From Pseudoalteromonas luteoviolacea NCIMB 1944 (GTDB lineage Bacteria > Pseudomonadota > Gammaproteobacteria > Enterobacterales > Alteromonadaceae): 64,000 bases of DNA. The DNA lies in assembly GCF_001625565.1 (NCBI RefSeq), contig NZ_AUXS01000032.1:62001-126000 (forward strand), given 5' to 3'. Shown piece after piece: positions 1 through 10,137 of the stretch (the first letter of the stretch is position 1; the number at the start of each line of letters is the position of its first letter). The translations under genes and the position numbers were made by a program. The notes beneath the pieces were generated by a model. It did no database searches, was not told the DNA's origin, and saw only the letters and a program-made list of their open reading frames with translations.

Positions 1-465
1 CATATGCCTAGCAAGTTCACCCATGCGTTTGCACAACGGCTCAACACGGTTACTCGCCATACTGTCGTTGAAGGTGAAAATGCCATGAGATTAAAAGCAG
101 GTCACGTATACATAGCGCCCGGAGGTAAGCATATGTTGGTAAAACGTCAAGGTAGCGACTACTATTTAGAAGTACGAGATGGTCCCTTGGTAAGTAGGCA
201 TAGGCCTTCAGTGGATGTGTTGTTCAGATCAGTCGCACAGTCAGTCGGGCGAAACGCAATTGGCGTAATACTAACAGGTATGGGCGATGATGGTGCATCA
301 GGCATGCTAGACATGAAAAGTGCCGGCGCAATAAATTTTGCCGAAAGTGAGGCGAGTTGTGTTGTGTTTGGTATGCCAAAAGAAGCCATCGCGCGAGGCG
401 CCGTTGATAAAGTCTTTTCACTAAGCAATATCCCGTATCAAATTTTAAAAGTGTTAAGGTGCTAG
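1..465 (+). CDS. cheB: Chemotaxis methylesterase CheB, C-terminal part (5' truncated by window)
   Basis: This is the end of the CheB methylesterase domain, which removes methyl groups from (or deamidates) chemoreceptor glutamates in the cytoplasm. The reading frame is open from base 1. The first codons read H-M-P, matching the QHMP motif that carries the catalytic histidine, followed by FTHAFAQRLN. The other acidic catalytic position is visible in GVILTGMGDDGASGM near residue 95. The catalytic serine, the receiver domain if present, and the true start lie upstream of the window. The stop is 2 bases before the ATG of the following EAL-domain gene, so the two are probably co-transcribed at the end of a chemotaxis operon. 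It could equally belong to a second chemosensory or pilus-type cluster; the upstream genes would decide. Confidence 0.93.
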   Translation, partial: HMPSKFTHAFAQRLNTVTRHTVVEGENAMRLKAGHVYIAPGGKHMLVKRQGSDYYLEVRDGPLVSRHRPSVDVLFRSVAQSVGRNAIGVILTGMGDDGASGMLDMKSAGAINFAESEASCVVFGMPKEAIARGAVDKVFSLSNIPYQILKVLRC

Positions 466-467
466 CT

Positions 468-2093
468 ATGCAAAAAAGCCTTTTAGAACTGCTAAATATC
501 ATCTACGTTGCTTACGAGCAAGACGGTACAATTACAGGCATCTCAGACAAAGCTAGCAATTTAATCGCACTAAAAGTAGGTGACAATATTGTTGACAGCC
601 CTACCTTAAAATTTTTCGACGAAGACTTTAATGATTTAAAAAGCCAAGACGTATTATTTGAAACCTGTTTTGACCAGCTAGAACTCGGAGTGAGTGTAGA
701 CAACAGCAATGTGCACTGGGTTCGGTTTAGCTATACCAGAAAAAACTCTCTCACTTTTGTCAAAGTCGATTTAATAGAAGAGCTGGTTGCGATTCGGCGA
801 CTTAATAAACAACTGGCAATTCGCGACCCGCACACTGGCCTCTTATACAGAGAAGCTTTTGTAGCAAAAGTACAAGAGTTAGATACCGCTGGTGTAATGT
901 GCTGTATTCGCATTTGCAACTATCAAAGGATCTCTGAGGTTTGGAACATTGGTGTCGCAAATCTTGTATTTATGGAAGTATTGTCACGCTTCCAAGGGGA
1001 ATATGAACAAGGTGTATTTTCTAAACACTCGTCCGATTGTTTTTGTGTATTTGTTCCCAACTCCTCTTCCCTCAATATCGAAGCCTTATATAACCACCTA
1101 AATGAGCCATTTGAATTTAATGACAGTAGCTTTTATAGCAATGTCGCTTTGGGGTATTACAAAGAGACAAGTAAAGACGACCATGAATTAAGCCTCAACA
1201 AAGCTGAAATGGCAACTTTTGACGTCTTATCGGAAAAGCTGAGATTAGTTGAATTTCAAGAAGGGTTAGCTCGGCAAATCGAACGGCAAAATAAAATAGA
1301 GACTGCGCTAAGAGATGCTTTGCATAACGAAAAATCAAAAAATGCTTTTAATGTTGTGTTGCAGCCTTTGCACGATACCAAAACGGAATGTTTAATTGGC
1401 GCCGAATGCTTGATGAGGTGGACACTTGACGGCCAACCTGTCTCACCAGTTGAGTTTATTCCTATTGTGGAAAGCACAGGTGATATCAATAAGCTTACCA
1501 TGTTTACACTTTCACAAATAAAGGAAGCCAAAGACAAGCTCAGACGAGAAGGCATTGATCCCAAAAATTACATGTTTGCTATCAATATCAGTGTCGTAGA
1601 GATATTAGATGTCAACTTTGAAAGTAAATTGCTTACCGCTTTATCAGAGTACAACATAGATCCGCGCTGCATCAAATTAGAACTTACCGAATCAGCCCTG
1701 ATCGATAACTTTTCTTATGTAAACGAAGTCCTCATATCCTTACAGAGTAAAGGGTTACTTATTTCTATTGACGACTTTGGAACTGGGTTTTCTAGCCTGA
1801 GTTACTTGTGTAAGCTTCACTTTGATGAAATCAAAATTGACCGCTCGTTTGTGACCAATGTGGTCAAAGATGGAAAATTGCAATCCGTCTTTAACTCAAT
1901 TGTATCTTTGGCAAAAAACCTAGATAAACCCCTCGTTGCAGAAGGTGTAGAGGACATGGAGCAAATGATTTACGCAAAAGCCAAAGGCGTCCAATATGTT
2001 CAGGGATACTATTATAGTAAACCCCTTCCAATAGACGCCTTTATCGAATATGTACTTGAAGACAAGTCGAGTTACTTACACTTTGAGAGCTAA
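468..2093 (+). CDS. PAS-like / degenerate GGDEF / EAL domain protein (probable c-di-GMP phosphodiesterase)
   Basis: This cytoplasmic signalling protein has about 541 residues. The N-terminus (about 1-100) looks PAS-like. A GGDEF fold follows, opened by DPHTGL near residue 119, but its signature site reads SSDCF near 188, so cyclase activity is unlikely. An EAL domain covers about 300-535. EAL itself reads ECL (GAECLMRW), and the other metal and catalytic signatures are intact: NIS, ELTES, DDFGTG near 434, IKIDRSF, AEGVED and QGYYYSKP. It is therefore inferred to hydrolyse c-di-GMP. A GTG at 459 would overlap cheB, but the ATG at 468 has AAGG 8 bases upstream and is preferred. It sits directly after cheB, linking c-di-GMP turnover to chemotaxis or motility. 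Confidence 0.88.
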   Translation: MQKSLLELLNIIYVAYEQDGTITGISDKASNLIALKVGDNIVDSPTLKFFDEDFNDLKSQDVLFETCFDQLELGVSVDNSNVHWVRFSYTRKNSLTFVKVDLIEELVAIRRLNKQLAIRDPHTGLLYREAFVAKVQELDTAGVMCCIRICNYQRISEVWNIGVANLVFMEVLSRFQGEYEQGVFSKHSSDCFCVFVPNSSSLNIEALYNHLNEPFEFNDSSFYSNVALGYYKETSKDDHELSLNKAEMATFDVLSEKLRLVEFQEGLARQIERQNKIETALRDALHNEKSKNAFNVVLQPLHDTKTECLIGAECLMRWTLDGQPVSPVEFIPIVESTGDINKLTMFTLSQIKEAKDKLRREGIDPKNYMFAINISVVEILDVNFESKLLTALSEYNIDPRCIKLELTESALIDNFSYVNEVLISLQSKGLLISIDDFGTGFSSLSYLCKLHFDEIKIDRSFVTNVVKDGKLQSVFNSIVSLAKNLDKPLVAEGVEDMEQMIYAKAKGVQYVQGYYYSKPLPIDAFIEYVLEDKSSYLHFES

Positions 2094-2110
2094 CTGTCGC
2101 GTTGCCTCAA

Positions 2111-3340
2111 TTACCCACCGCCAAGCACACGTGCAGGCTGCACCTTAGTAGCCTGCCATGCGGGATATACACTCGAAATAACCGAAATTACGACCGTCGC
2201 CAAGAGTACAATTATGATATCCGCAAATTCCAATTTACTCGGTAAGAACTCAATAAAGTAAACCCCTTGCAATGGGTTACTCCCGTCTATTGAGGTCCAA
2301 AGAGCAAATAAATCTGACACGTTAAGCGCAATCACGGTGCCGACAATTAACCCAAAAAATGCGCCCACTAATGCATAACTTAGCCCTTGTACTGCAAAGG
2401 TCATAAAAATTGTTTTGTCTCTTGTGCCCATCGTTTTTAATATGGCAATGTCAGCTTGTTTTTCTTTAACTTCCATAACCATTGACGAAATAATATTAAA
2501 ACTGGCTACTGCAATAATCAGAAAAACAACAAGATAGACAATGGTTCGCACCATTTGAATGTCTTGATATAAACTACCTTGTGTTCTAAACCAACTTTGT
2601 ACATAAACCAAGTCCGGTAAAATTCTGCCTGCGTCCATTGCAATTTGGTGCGCATTGAAGACATCATCAACAGTTAGTCGCAAGCCCGTAACAACCATTG
2701 GTTCCAATGAAAGCGCCTGTTGAATCTTCGCAATGTTAACCAGAGCCAAATTTTTATCTACTTCCCCGCCCATTGCAATCAGACCCGCGACGTTAAAAGA
2801 CACACGTTTAGGGGCGGCAAGCGCATTTTTTGCATGCTGATTTGCGATCAGTACAGTGACCTTATCCCCTAGGTTTACATCTAAATGAGCTGCAATCCCT
2901 TGCCCTAAGACAATTTCATCAGCTGCAAGGTCTTTTAAGTTTAATGGTTGAATGTATTCGTGGATGCTTGAAACTTTGACATGCCGACTAGGGTCAATTC
3001 CTTTTAACTGAGCTGCTTTTAATTGGCCTTTGAACTGTACCATACCGGTTAAATTTATTTCCGCCGTTGCAGCGACCACACCAGGTTGCGCTTCAAGCAG
3101 CTCCACTTTACTCGGCCAATCCGTAATTGGATCATAAGGCGCTTGATAACTCACATGTGGTACAACAGAAAGTAATCTTTCTTTGAGCTGCTGCTCAAAC
3201 CCATTTATAACGGACAGAGCTACTATCAGTACAGTAACACCAAGAAACACACCTATTGTTGAAGCTTTACTGAGAAAGCCAATAAAGCCGCTTTGATGCT
3301 TGGACTCTCGCAGCCGTTTGCTCAAAAACAGACTAAGCAT
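2111..3340 (-). CDS. lolE: Lipoprotein-releasing ABC transporter permease LolE
   Basis: This is an inner-membrane subunit of LolCDE, which extracts outer-membrane lipoproteins from the inner membrane and passes them to LolA. It has about 409 residues, with a first membrane segment near residues 25-50 (STIGVFLGVTVLIVALSVINGFE), a large periplasmic domain, and three further membrane segments in the FtsX/MacB-type C-terminal region. The frame stays open upstream to 3400, but MLSLFLSKRLRES at 3340 matches the family N-terminus and overlaps the lolD stop by 8 bases (ATGCTTAG), so translational coupling is likely. It is third in the order lolC-lolD-lolE. VxNGFE and VVPH motifs resemble LolE more than LolC. 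Confidence 0.93.
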   Translation of the reverse strand: MLSLFLSKRLRESKHQSGFIGFLSKASTIGVFLGVTVLIVALSVINGFEQQLKERLLSVVPHVSYQAPYDPITDWPSKVELLEAQPGVVAATAEINLTGMVQFKGQLKAAQLKGIDPSRHVKVSSIHEYIQPLNLKDLAADEIVLGQGIAAHLDVNLGDKVTVLIANQHAKNALAAPKRVSFNVAGLIAMGGEVDKNLALVNIAKIQQALSLEPMVVTGLRLTVDDVFNAHQIAMDAGRILPDLVYVQSWFRTQGSLYQDIQMVRTIVYLVVFLIIAVASFNIISSMVMEVKEKQADIAILKTMGTRDKTIFMTFAVQGLSYALVGAFFGLIVGTVIALNVSDLFALWTSIDGSNPLQGVYFIEFLPSKLEFADIIIVLLATVVISVISSVYPAWQATKVQPARVLGGG

Positions 3341-4040
3341 GCACACTCCTATCTGCTTTTTGGTAATCAACCAGCACACCGTCATCCAGCTGAACGACAC
3401 GTCCTAACTTTTCAGCCAGCTCTAAATCATGAGTAACAATGACAAAGCTGGTATCGAATTCCTTATTGAGTTCATTCAGTAACTCGTAAATTTTAAGGGC
3501 ATTATGTTTGTCTAAGTTACCAGTCGGTTCATCTGCAAGCACCAATGATGGCTTGGTTACGAGCGCTCTTGCTATTGCAACACGCTGTCTTTCTCCGCCA
3601 GAAAGCTCAGATGGCCGATGTTCAGCTCTGTGCCCAAGCCCCACTTTTTCAAGCATTTTTACAGCTTCATTTTTTGCTTCTTGCTTTGATTTACCCGCGA
3701 TCAAAAGTGGCATAGCCACATTTTCTAGTGCGCTGAAGTCCATTAACAAATGATGAAATTGGTATATAAACCCCATATGACGATTACGAAAATCAGCTTG
3801 TTTTGCACGCGAAAGAGACTGAACATCTACACCTTTAATTTTTAGCGTGCCATCTGTCGCTGCATCCAATGTGCCCAGTATATGTAGCAGCGTGCTTTTG
3901 CCTGAACCTGAACTACCCACAATCGAAAGCGTTTCGCCTTGCTGCAAAGATAAATTGACCCCTTTTAGAACTGACACTTGATTGCCAGCTTCTTGATAGG
4001 ACTTGTTGAGCGCTTGGCATTGGATCACTGGATCATTCAT
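3333..4040 (-). CDS. lolD: Lipoprotein-releasing ABC transporter ATPase LolD
   Basis: This is the cytoplasmic ATPase of LolCDE, 235 residues, the usual LolD length. Walker A is GSSGSGKS near residue 42. The ABC signature is LSGGERQR near 145, followed by Walker B and D-loop LVLADEPTGNLD and the switch histidine in IVTHD. The start overlaps the lolC stop by 8 bases (ATGAATGA) and its stop overlaps the lolE start in the same way. The three genes therefore form a tightly coupled operon giving stoichiometric subunits. Confidence 0.96.
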   Translation of the reverse strand: MNDPVIQCQALNKSYQEAGNQVSVLKGVNLSLQQGETLSIVGSSGSGKSTLLHILGTLDAATDGTLKIKGVDVQSLSRAKQADFRNRHMGFIYQFHHLLMDFSALENVAMPLLIAGKSKQEAKNEAVKMLEKVGLGHRAEHRPSELSGGERQRVAIARALVTKPSLVLADEPTGNLDKHNALKIYELLNELNKEFDTSFVIVTHDLELAEKLGRVVQLDDGVLVDYQKADRSVHA

Positions 4041-5235
4041 ATCTTAAAACCTCTGCAGGCATCACTTTGGCTGCTTTTTTCGCAGGGTAAAGCGTTGCTA
4101 AAAAACTTAATAATAAACTGGTGAAAATAATAAAGGACAAACTCACAGTATCAAACTTAACAGGAAGAGCCATTCCCCCTAACAGGGATAGACCAATCAA
4201 ATTCAGAACTTCATTGATGTTCGCAGCAAGTAACAGTCCTAAAATCGAACCTATCAAAGTGCCAACAACACCATTGTATAAACCCTGGATCATAAAGACT
4301 TGAGCAATTTTACTAGGTGTAAACCCAAGCGTTTGCAAAATCGCCACTTCCCCTTGCTTTTCACTTACCATCATGGATAACGCAGAAACGATGTTGAATA
4401 CCGCGACAATGACGATCAATGCCAATAGTAAAGACATGACACGTTTTTCCATGGCGACGGCTGCAAATAATGCTCCTTGTTGGACTTGCCAATCTTGGTA
4501 GCTAAACTGAGACAATAATGCCTGATGATCAGCTTTAAAATCTGACACAGAAAATGCATCATTTAGGGTCAAACTCACATCGTATTCTCCAGGCTTTTTC
4601 TTCAGCATCTTCATTAAGCTATTGCCATCAGCAAAGGCTAAACTCGTATCGGCCTCACTACGTGAATTGTATATGGCTGCCACTGTAAATAGTCTTTGCT
4701 TGGGGACTCGGCCAAGAGGAGTGTAACTCGTAATATCAGGAAAAATAACCCGCACTTTACTGCCGAGCCTAACGTCCAGCTTATTTGCCAAAAAACGACT
4801 TAACGCAAGCTGATACCTAGCATCATGAAGCGACTTCACACTGCCTGATTCAATGTGAGGGCTTATCGCGGTTGGGTAACCATCAAACGAGCCTTGCAGC
4901 CGCACACCGACCAGCTCTTTATTGGTCTGTAAAATCACATCCGAAGTCACATAAGGAGAGACACGTTTAACACCTGAAAGCGATGCAAGTGCATCCAACT
5001 TTGTAGCTGGCTGGTTATGTTCTTTTGCCGATAACTGTATGTGCGGAATGAGATCTAACATGGCATTTTTTAGGCTTTGTTCGAAGCCGTTCATAACCGA
5101 ATTAACAGTTATCAAAGACATTAATCCAAGGGCAATTCCCGCTATAGAGAAAAAAGAGATGAATGAAACAAATGCATTTCCCTTGGATGAGCGACTATAT
5201 CTAAGCCCAACAAATAGGCTAACCGATTGAAACAT
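4033..5235 (-). CDS. lolC: Lipoprotein-releasing ABC transporter permease LolC
   Basis: This 400-residue inner-membrane permease is the LolA-recruiting partner of LolE in gammaproteobacteria. The N-terminus (MFQSVSLFVGLRYSRSSKGN) and the first membrane segment ending SVMNGFEQSL match the LolC family. A periplasmic domain covers about 50-260 and three C-terminal membrane segments follow, with the GFTPSKIAQVF loop typical of the FtsX superfamily. It is the first gene of the lol operon. The 126-bp divergent spacer to the SulP gene must hold its promoter. The ribosome-binding site is weak, and no alternative start fits better. Confidence 0.93.
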   Translation of the reverse strand: MFQSVSLFVGLRYSRSSKGNAFVSFISFFSIAGIALGLMSLITVNSVMNGFEQSLKNAMLDLIPHIQLSAKEHNQPATKLDALASLSGVKRVSPYVTSDVILQTNKELVGVRLQGSFDGYPTAISPHIESGSVKSLHDARYQLALSRFLANKLDVRLGSKVRVIFPDITSYTPLGRVPKQRLFTVAAIYNSRSEADTSLAFADGNSLMKMLKKKPGEYDVSLTLNDAFSVSDFKADHQALLSQFSYQDWQVQQGALFAAVAMEKRVMSLLLALIVIVAVFNIVSALSMMVSEKQGEVAILQTLGFTPSKIAQVFMIQGLYNGVVGTLIGSILGLLLAANINEVLNLIGLSLLGGMALPVKFDTVSLSFIIFTSLLLSFLATLYPAKKAAKVMPAEVLRYE

Positions 5236-5361
5236 ATTAAAATTTAATTATTTAATTTCTTCTAATTTGGTAATGCTAACACAGATAAGATCTACTGGTC
5301 ACACCTAGTTGTGTAAAAAATTTTTAATTATCCGCTACTTAATGTCTCAATTTGGTGTAAA

Positions 5362-7056
5362 ATGCGTGAAATCTTGCGGTATGGAAGTTCTATGTTATCC
5401 CTAGACAGATTTAAGCATATGAATTTTAAGGGGGATTTGTTCGGTGGTGTGACCACTGCGATTATTTCTCTTCCCCTAGCCCTCGCCTTCGGGGTTGCTT
5501 CTGGTGCCGGTGCAGAAGCTGGAATGTGGGGCGCTATTCTCGTCGGTCTTTTTGCTGCCTTATTTGGTGGTTCTACCTCTTTGATTTCTGAGCCTACAGG
5601 TCCGATGACGGTTATTATGACCGCAGTTTTGACCACCATGATGGCACAGTATCCCGAAAACGGATTAGCAATGGGATTTACCGTTGTTATGATGGCCGGG
5701 GCATTTCAAATATTGCTCGGAACTTTAAAGTTAGGTAAATATGTTACCTTGATGCCATATAGTGTGATATCCGGATTTATGTCTGGTATTGGTGTCATAC
5801 TCATTATATTGCAGTTAGCTCCTCTATTGGGCCATCAGGCGCCAGCCGGTGGTGTTTTGGGTACTCTCAGTGCCTTACCTGAACTCATATTAGACCTGCA
5901 TTTTGCTGAGTTATTTTTAGGGATCCTTACATTAGGGATCTTGTTTTATCTGCCACAAAAGTACCGCCAATATGTCCCTGCACAATTGGTCGCACTTGTT
6001 GCAGTGACTCTAGTATCTATACTGCTATTTGATAAAGATAGCATTAGCCGCATAGGCGAAATTCCAAGTGGTTTACCTTCTATCGTATGGCCAACCTTCA
6101 CCACCGAGCAGTTTACCTCCATGGTTATTGATGCTCTTGTACTTGGTACGTTAGGTTGTATAGATACGCTTTTAACTGCGGTTATCGGCGACAGTTTGAC
6201 GCGAACAGAACACGACTCTGATAAAGAGTTACGAGGTCAAGGTATTGCAAATATGATCTCTGGCTTGTTTGGCGCATTACCAGGTGCCGGCGCGACTATG
6301 GGAACTGTGGTCAATATTCAAGTTGGAGCTCGCTCGCCACTGGCTGGCATCATTCGTGCCCTGATTTTGATGGCTGTGGTATTTGTCGCAGGCGGTTTGA
6401 CTGAACCCATCCCGATGGCTGTACTTGCAGGCATTGCAGTATATGTTGGCTACAATATTCTGGATTGGAGTTTCATCCAACGTGCGCATAAACTAAGCCT
6501 TAGCCAAATGGTTATCATGTATGGCGTTATGTTATTGACTGTATTTGTCGATTTGATCGTCGCTGTGGGTTTAGGTGTTTTCATCTCTAATATCATGGTT
6601 ATCGAACGATTGAGCCGTGTTCAAGAGCAGCATGTCAAAGCCATCAGCGACAGTGATACAGATGAAGATGTGCCGCTCAATAGCCATGAAAAGGCGCTAC
6701 TAGAGCAAGCACAAGGCCAGCTATTATTTTTCTATTTGTCTGGGCCAATGATTTTCAGTGTGTCAAAGGCAATTGCACGCCAGCACAGATATATTAGTGA
6801 ATACAAAACCATGGTTTTGGATTTAAGTGATGTAGCTATGCTTGATGTAACAGTAAGTTTGGCCATAGAAAATGCCATCACAGATGCAATTGATGCTAAT
6901 GTTCAAGTATTCATCTATTCTCCTAACCAAGAGACCAGCGAAAAGCTGAATAAGATCAATATTCGCGAAAAACTTGGTAAGGATGCATTTTGTCACAGCC
7001 GTGAAGCTGCTTTAAATAAGGCATTAGAAGCAATGTCACTAGGAAATGACAACTAG
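5362..7056 (+). CDS. SulP (SLC26) family anion transporter with STAS domain
   Basis: This inner-membrane anion transporter has about 554-564 residues. It has the SulP layout: an N-terminal GDLFGGVTTAIISLPLALAFG segment, 10 or more hydrophobic segments to about residue 410, and a cytoplasmic STAS domain at about 450-560 (FFYLSGPMIFS, VLDLSDVAMLDVT). The length and the GPMTVIM and PGAGATMGTVVN stretches resemble the BicA-like branch of bicarbonate/sulfate transporters, so bicarbonate is a plausible substrate but is not proven by sequence. The start is uncertain: ATG 5362 gives the longest frame, while ATG 5392 has GGAAG 4 bases upstream. Its stop shares a CTAG with the stop of the convergent LysR gene. 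Confidence 0.88.
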   Translation: MREILRYGSSMLSLDRFKHMNFKGDLFGGVTTAIISLPLALAFGVASGAGAEAGMWGAILVGLFAALFGGSTSLISEPTGPMTVIMTAVLTTMMAQYPENGLAMGFTVVMMAGAFQILLGTLKLGKYVTLMPYSVISGFMSGIGVILIILQLAPLLGHQAPAGGVLGTLSALPELILDLHFAELFLGILTLGILFYLPQKYRQYVPAQLVALVAVTLVSILLFDKDSISRIGEIPSGLPSIVWPTFTTEQFTSMVIDALVLGTLGCIDTLLTAVIGDSLTRTEHDSDKELRGQGIANMISGLFGALPGAGATMGTVVNIQVGARSPLAGIIRALILMAVVFVAGGLTEPIPMAVLAGIAVYVGYNILDWSFIQRAHKLSLSQMVIMYGVMLLTVFVDLIVAVGLGVFISNIMVIERLSRVQEQHVKAISDSDTDEDVPLNSHEKALLEQAQGQLLFFYLSGPMIFSVSKAIARQHRYISEYKTMVLDLSDVAMLDVTVSLAIENAITDAIDANVQVFIYSPNQETSEKLNKINIREKLGKDAFCHSREAALNKALEAMSLGNDN

Positions 7057-7928
7057 TCTGACATTAAGCCTTCTGCTAAAAACTCAAGCAGCTCTCTGAC
7101 CGAGGTAGGCAAGTAACGTCTGGGTGGATACACTGCCCAGACCCCTTCCGCCTCAGGCCTAAAAGTGTTCAATACTTCCACCAACTCACCCTTTTCAATT
7201 TCTTCACTTAAGTAATAATGGGGAAGCTGTGCCAAGCCCAAGCCTTGCTTGGCTGCATCGACAAGCGCCCAGCCACTGTTACAACGCAACCGCCCCTTGA
7301 CGCTTACCTGGCGCTCTTTACCTTCATCAACAAAGCGCCAGACACTCGACTGTCCTACCAAACAAGCGTGGTTATCTAAATCAGTAATGCTTTTGATTGG
7401 TTTATTGTTATCTATATACGCCGGAGCACCACAAACTAGAGTTTGTCTATGCGTCAGTAACCGGGCTCTCATTGATGAGTCTTTCAAATTGCCCAAGCGT
7501 ATCGCAAAATCAAAGCCTTGCTCAATTAAATCAAGCTGATTGTTATTGAGTTCCATATCAATTTGAATATTTGGATATAAAGACATAAATTGATTTACCA
7601 AAGGCATAATATACTGCTCGCCATACATCACGGGCGCTGTCATTTTAATTTTTCCAGCAGGTTGACTGTCTCTCTGTCTAAGGGCTGAAGTTGCATCATC
7701 TAAGACATGTTGCAGATGCTTGGCATGTGACAGAAAGACATTTCCTTCCGTTGTCAGTGATAACTTTCGCGTTGTGCGATTCAACAACTGGTAGCCCAAA
7801 GTACTTTCAAGTGCTTTTACTCTACGACTTACTTGCGCAACAGATGTATCTAATTGCTCTGCAGCTCCTGTGAATGATCCGCATACAGCAACGGCGACAA
7901 ATTCATCTATACCTACCCATCTATCCAT
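7053..7928 (-). CDS. LysR-family regulator, probable regulator of frmA-frmB
   Basis: This is a 291-residue LysR-type regulator. The N-terminal winged helix-turn-helix (about 1-65) reads VGIDEFVAVAVCGSFTGAAE and VAQVSRRVKALE. A substrate-binding domain follows from about residue 90 (IKMTAPVMYGEQYIMPLV, LIEQGFDFAIRLG), of the CrgA-like type. The frame continues upstream to 7973, but the ATG at 7928 matches the family start. The gene is divergent from frmA with about 98 bp between start codons, so it probably senses formaldehyde-related signals and controls frmAB; that role is inferred from position. The effector cannot be told from sequence. Confidence 0.87.
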   Translation of the reverse strand: MDRWVGIDEFVAVAVCGSFTGAAEQLDTSVAQVSRRVKALESTLGYQLLNRTTRKLSLTTEGNVFLSHAKHLQHVLDDATSALRQRDSQPAGKIKMTAPVMYGEQYIMPLVNQFMSLYPNIQIDMELNNNQLDLIEQGFDFAIRLGNLKDSSMRARLLTHRQTLVCGAPAYIDNNKPIKSITDLDNHACLVGQSSVWRFVDEGKERQVSVKGRLRCNSGWALVDAAKQGLGLAQLPHYYLSEEIEKGELVEVLNTFRPEAEGVWAVYPPRRYLPTSVRELLEFLAEGLMSD

Positions 7929-7984
7929 TATTACATATCCGTAAAAGTCTTTTATTATTTTCGAGATTATCAAATTTATAATAA

Positions 7985-9148
<1,164 letters not shown>

Positions 9149-9160
9149 TTGTGATTTCGC

Positions 9161-9183
9161 GCGGCAAGTCTACCACTTGCCGC
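9161..9183 (+). terminator. Hairpin between frmA and frmB (possible partial terminator)
   Basis: A perfect 9-bp stem (GCGGCAAGT / ACTTGCCGC) with a 5-base loop lies 12 bases after the frmA stop. Only a short T-rich tail (GATTTCC) follows, so it may reduce rather than stop transcription into frmB, or protect the frmA mRNA 3' end. Confidence 0.55.
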
Positions 9184-9229
9184 AGATTTCCACTCGAATC
9201 TTTATTTATCTCTAAATAGCGTAAAATAT

Positions 9230-10072
9230 ATGGAATTAATCAGCGAAAACAAAGTGTTTGGCGGCGTGCATAAACGCTTCAAGCATCAGAGCTCCACTAA
9301 CAATTGCGAGATGACCTTTGCTATTTTCTTACCAAAGTCAGTAAGTAACGACACTAAGCTCCCCGTTTTATATTGGCTTTCAGGGCTGACATGCACTGAT
9401 GAAAACTTTATGCAAAAAGCCGGTGTATTCAAATATGCCAGCGAACATGGGCTTGTTATTGTCGCGCCGGATACTAGCCCTCGTGGTGAAGACGTTGTTG
9501 ACGATGAAAATGGTAGTTACGACTTTGGGCTAGGCGCAGGTTTCTATTTAAATGCGACACAGGCACCTTACTCAACGCATTACAACATGTATGACTATGT
9601 GACAAATGAGCTGCCAAAACTCATTGAATCAAACTTCTTTGTCAGCACTAAAAAAGCAATCAGTGGTCACTCTATGGGCGGTCATGGTGCATTGACCATC
9701 GGCCTTAGAAATAGTCTCCAGTACGAGAGTATCTCGGCATTTGCTCCCATTTCAAACCCAATCGATTGTCCTTGGGGTGTCAAAGCATTTAGAGGTTATT
9801 TGGGAGATGATGAAGCCACTTGGGCACAATACGATGCAACAGCGTTATTGAGACAAAATACCATATCTAGACAAGTCCCAATCAAAATTGACCAAGGCGC
9901 TGATGATACTTTTTTAGTAGACCAGCTAAAACCTGAGGCACTGCTCAACGCAGCTAAAAATATCGGCTATGACATTGAGTATCAGTTGCACGGTGGCTAC
10001 GACCACAGCTACTTTTTCATCAGTTCATTTATCGAACAACACATTGAGTTTCATGCCAAACACTTGCGTTGA
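9230..10072 (+). CDS. frmB: S-formylglutathione hydrolase
   Basis: This 280-residue cytoplasmic esterase-D family serine hydrolase splits S-formylglutathione to formate and glutathione, the second step of glutathione-dependent formaldehyde removal. The nucleophile is in GHSMGGHG near residue 147. The acid is probably the Asp of DQGADDTF near 224 and the histidine that of HGGYDHSY near 257. YWLSGLTCTDENF near the N-terminus is the family oxyanion-loop region. It lies 81 bp after frmA with a hairpin between them, and a strong bidirectional terminator follows. Length is normal for FrmB/FghA. Confidence 0.95.
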   Translation: MELISENKVFGGVHKRFKHQSSTNNCEMTFAIFLPKSVSNDTKLPVLYWLSGLTCTDENFMQKAGVFKYASEHGLVIVAPDTSPRGEDVVDDENGSYDFGLGAGFYLNATQAPYSTHYNMYDYVTNELPKLIESNFFVSTKKAISGHSMGGHGALTIGLRNSLQYESISAFAPISNPIDCPWGVKAFRGYLGDDEATWAQYDATALLRQNTISRQVPIKIDQGADDTFLVDQLKPEALLNAAKNIGYDIEYQLHGGYDHSYFFISSFIEQHIEFHAKHLR

Positions 10073-10095
10073 TCACCAGTACTCAACGCACAAAA

Positions 10096-10120
10096 AAAGG
10101 CGCTATTCCCTAGCGCCTTT
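10096..10120. terminator. Bidirectional Rho-independent terminator between frmB and the FabY-like gene
   Basis: A 10-bp perfect stem (AAAGGCGCTA / TAGCGCCTTT) encloses a TTCCC loop between two convergent genes. On the minus strand the stem is followed by a run of T (A10092-A10098 on plus), and on the plus strand by the TTT of the stem itself. It can end both frmB and the convergent ketoacyl synthase transcript. Confidence 0.85.
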
Positions 10121-10137
10121 GTTGCTTAACATTAATT

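Noticed and set aside
5294..5309. FadR-like ACTGGT...ACCTAGT site between lolC and the SulP gene
   Set aside because: Dyad needs a bulge and neither neighbour is a fatty-acid gene; likely chance.
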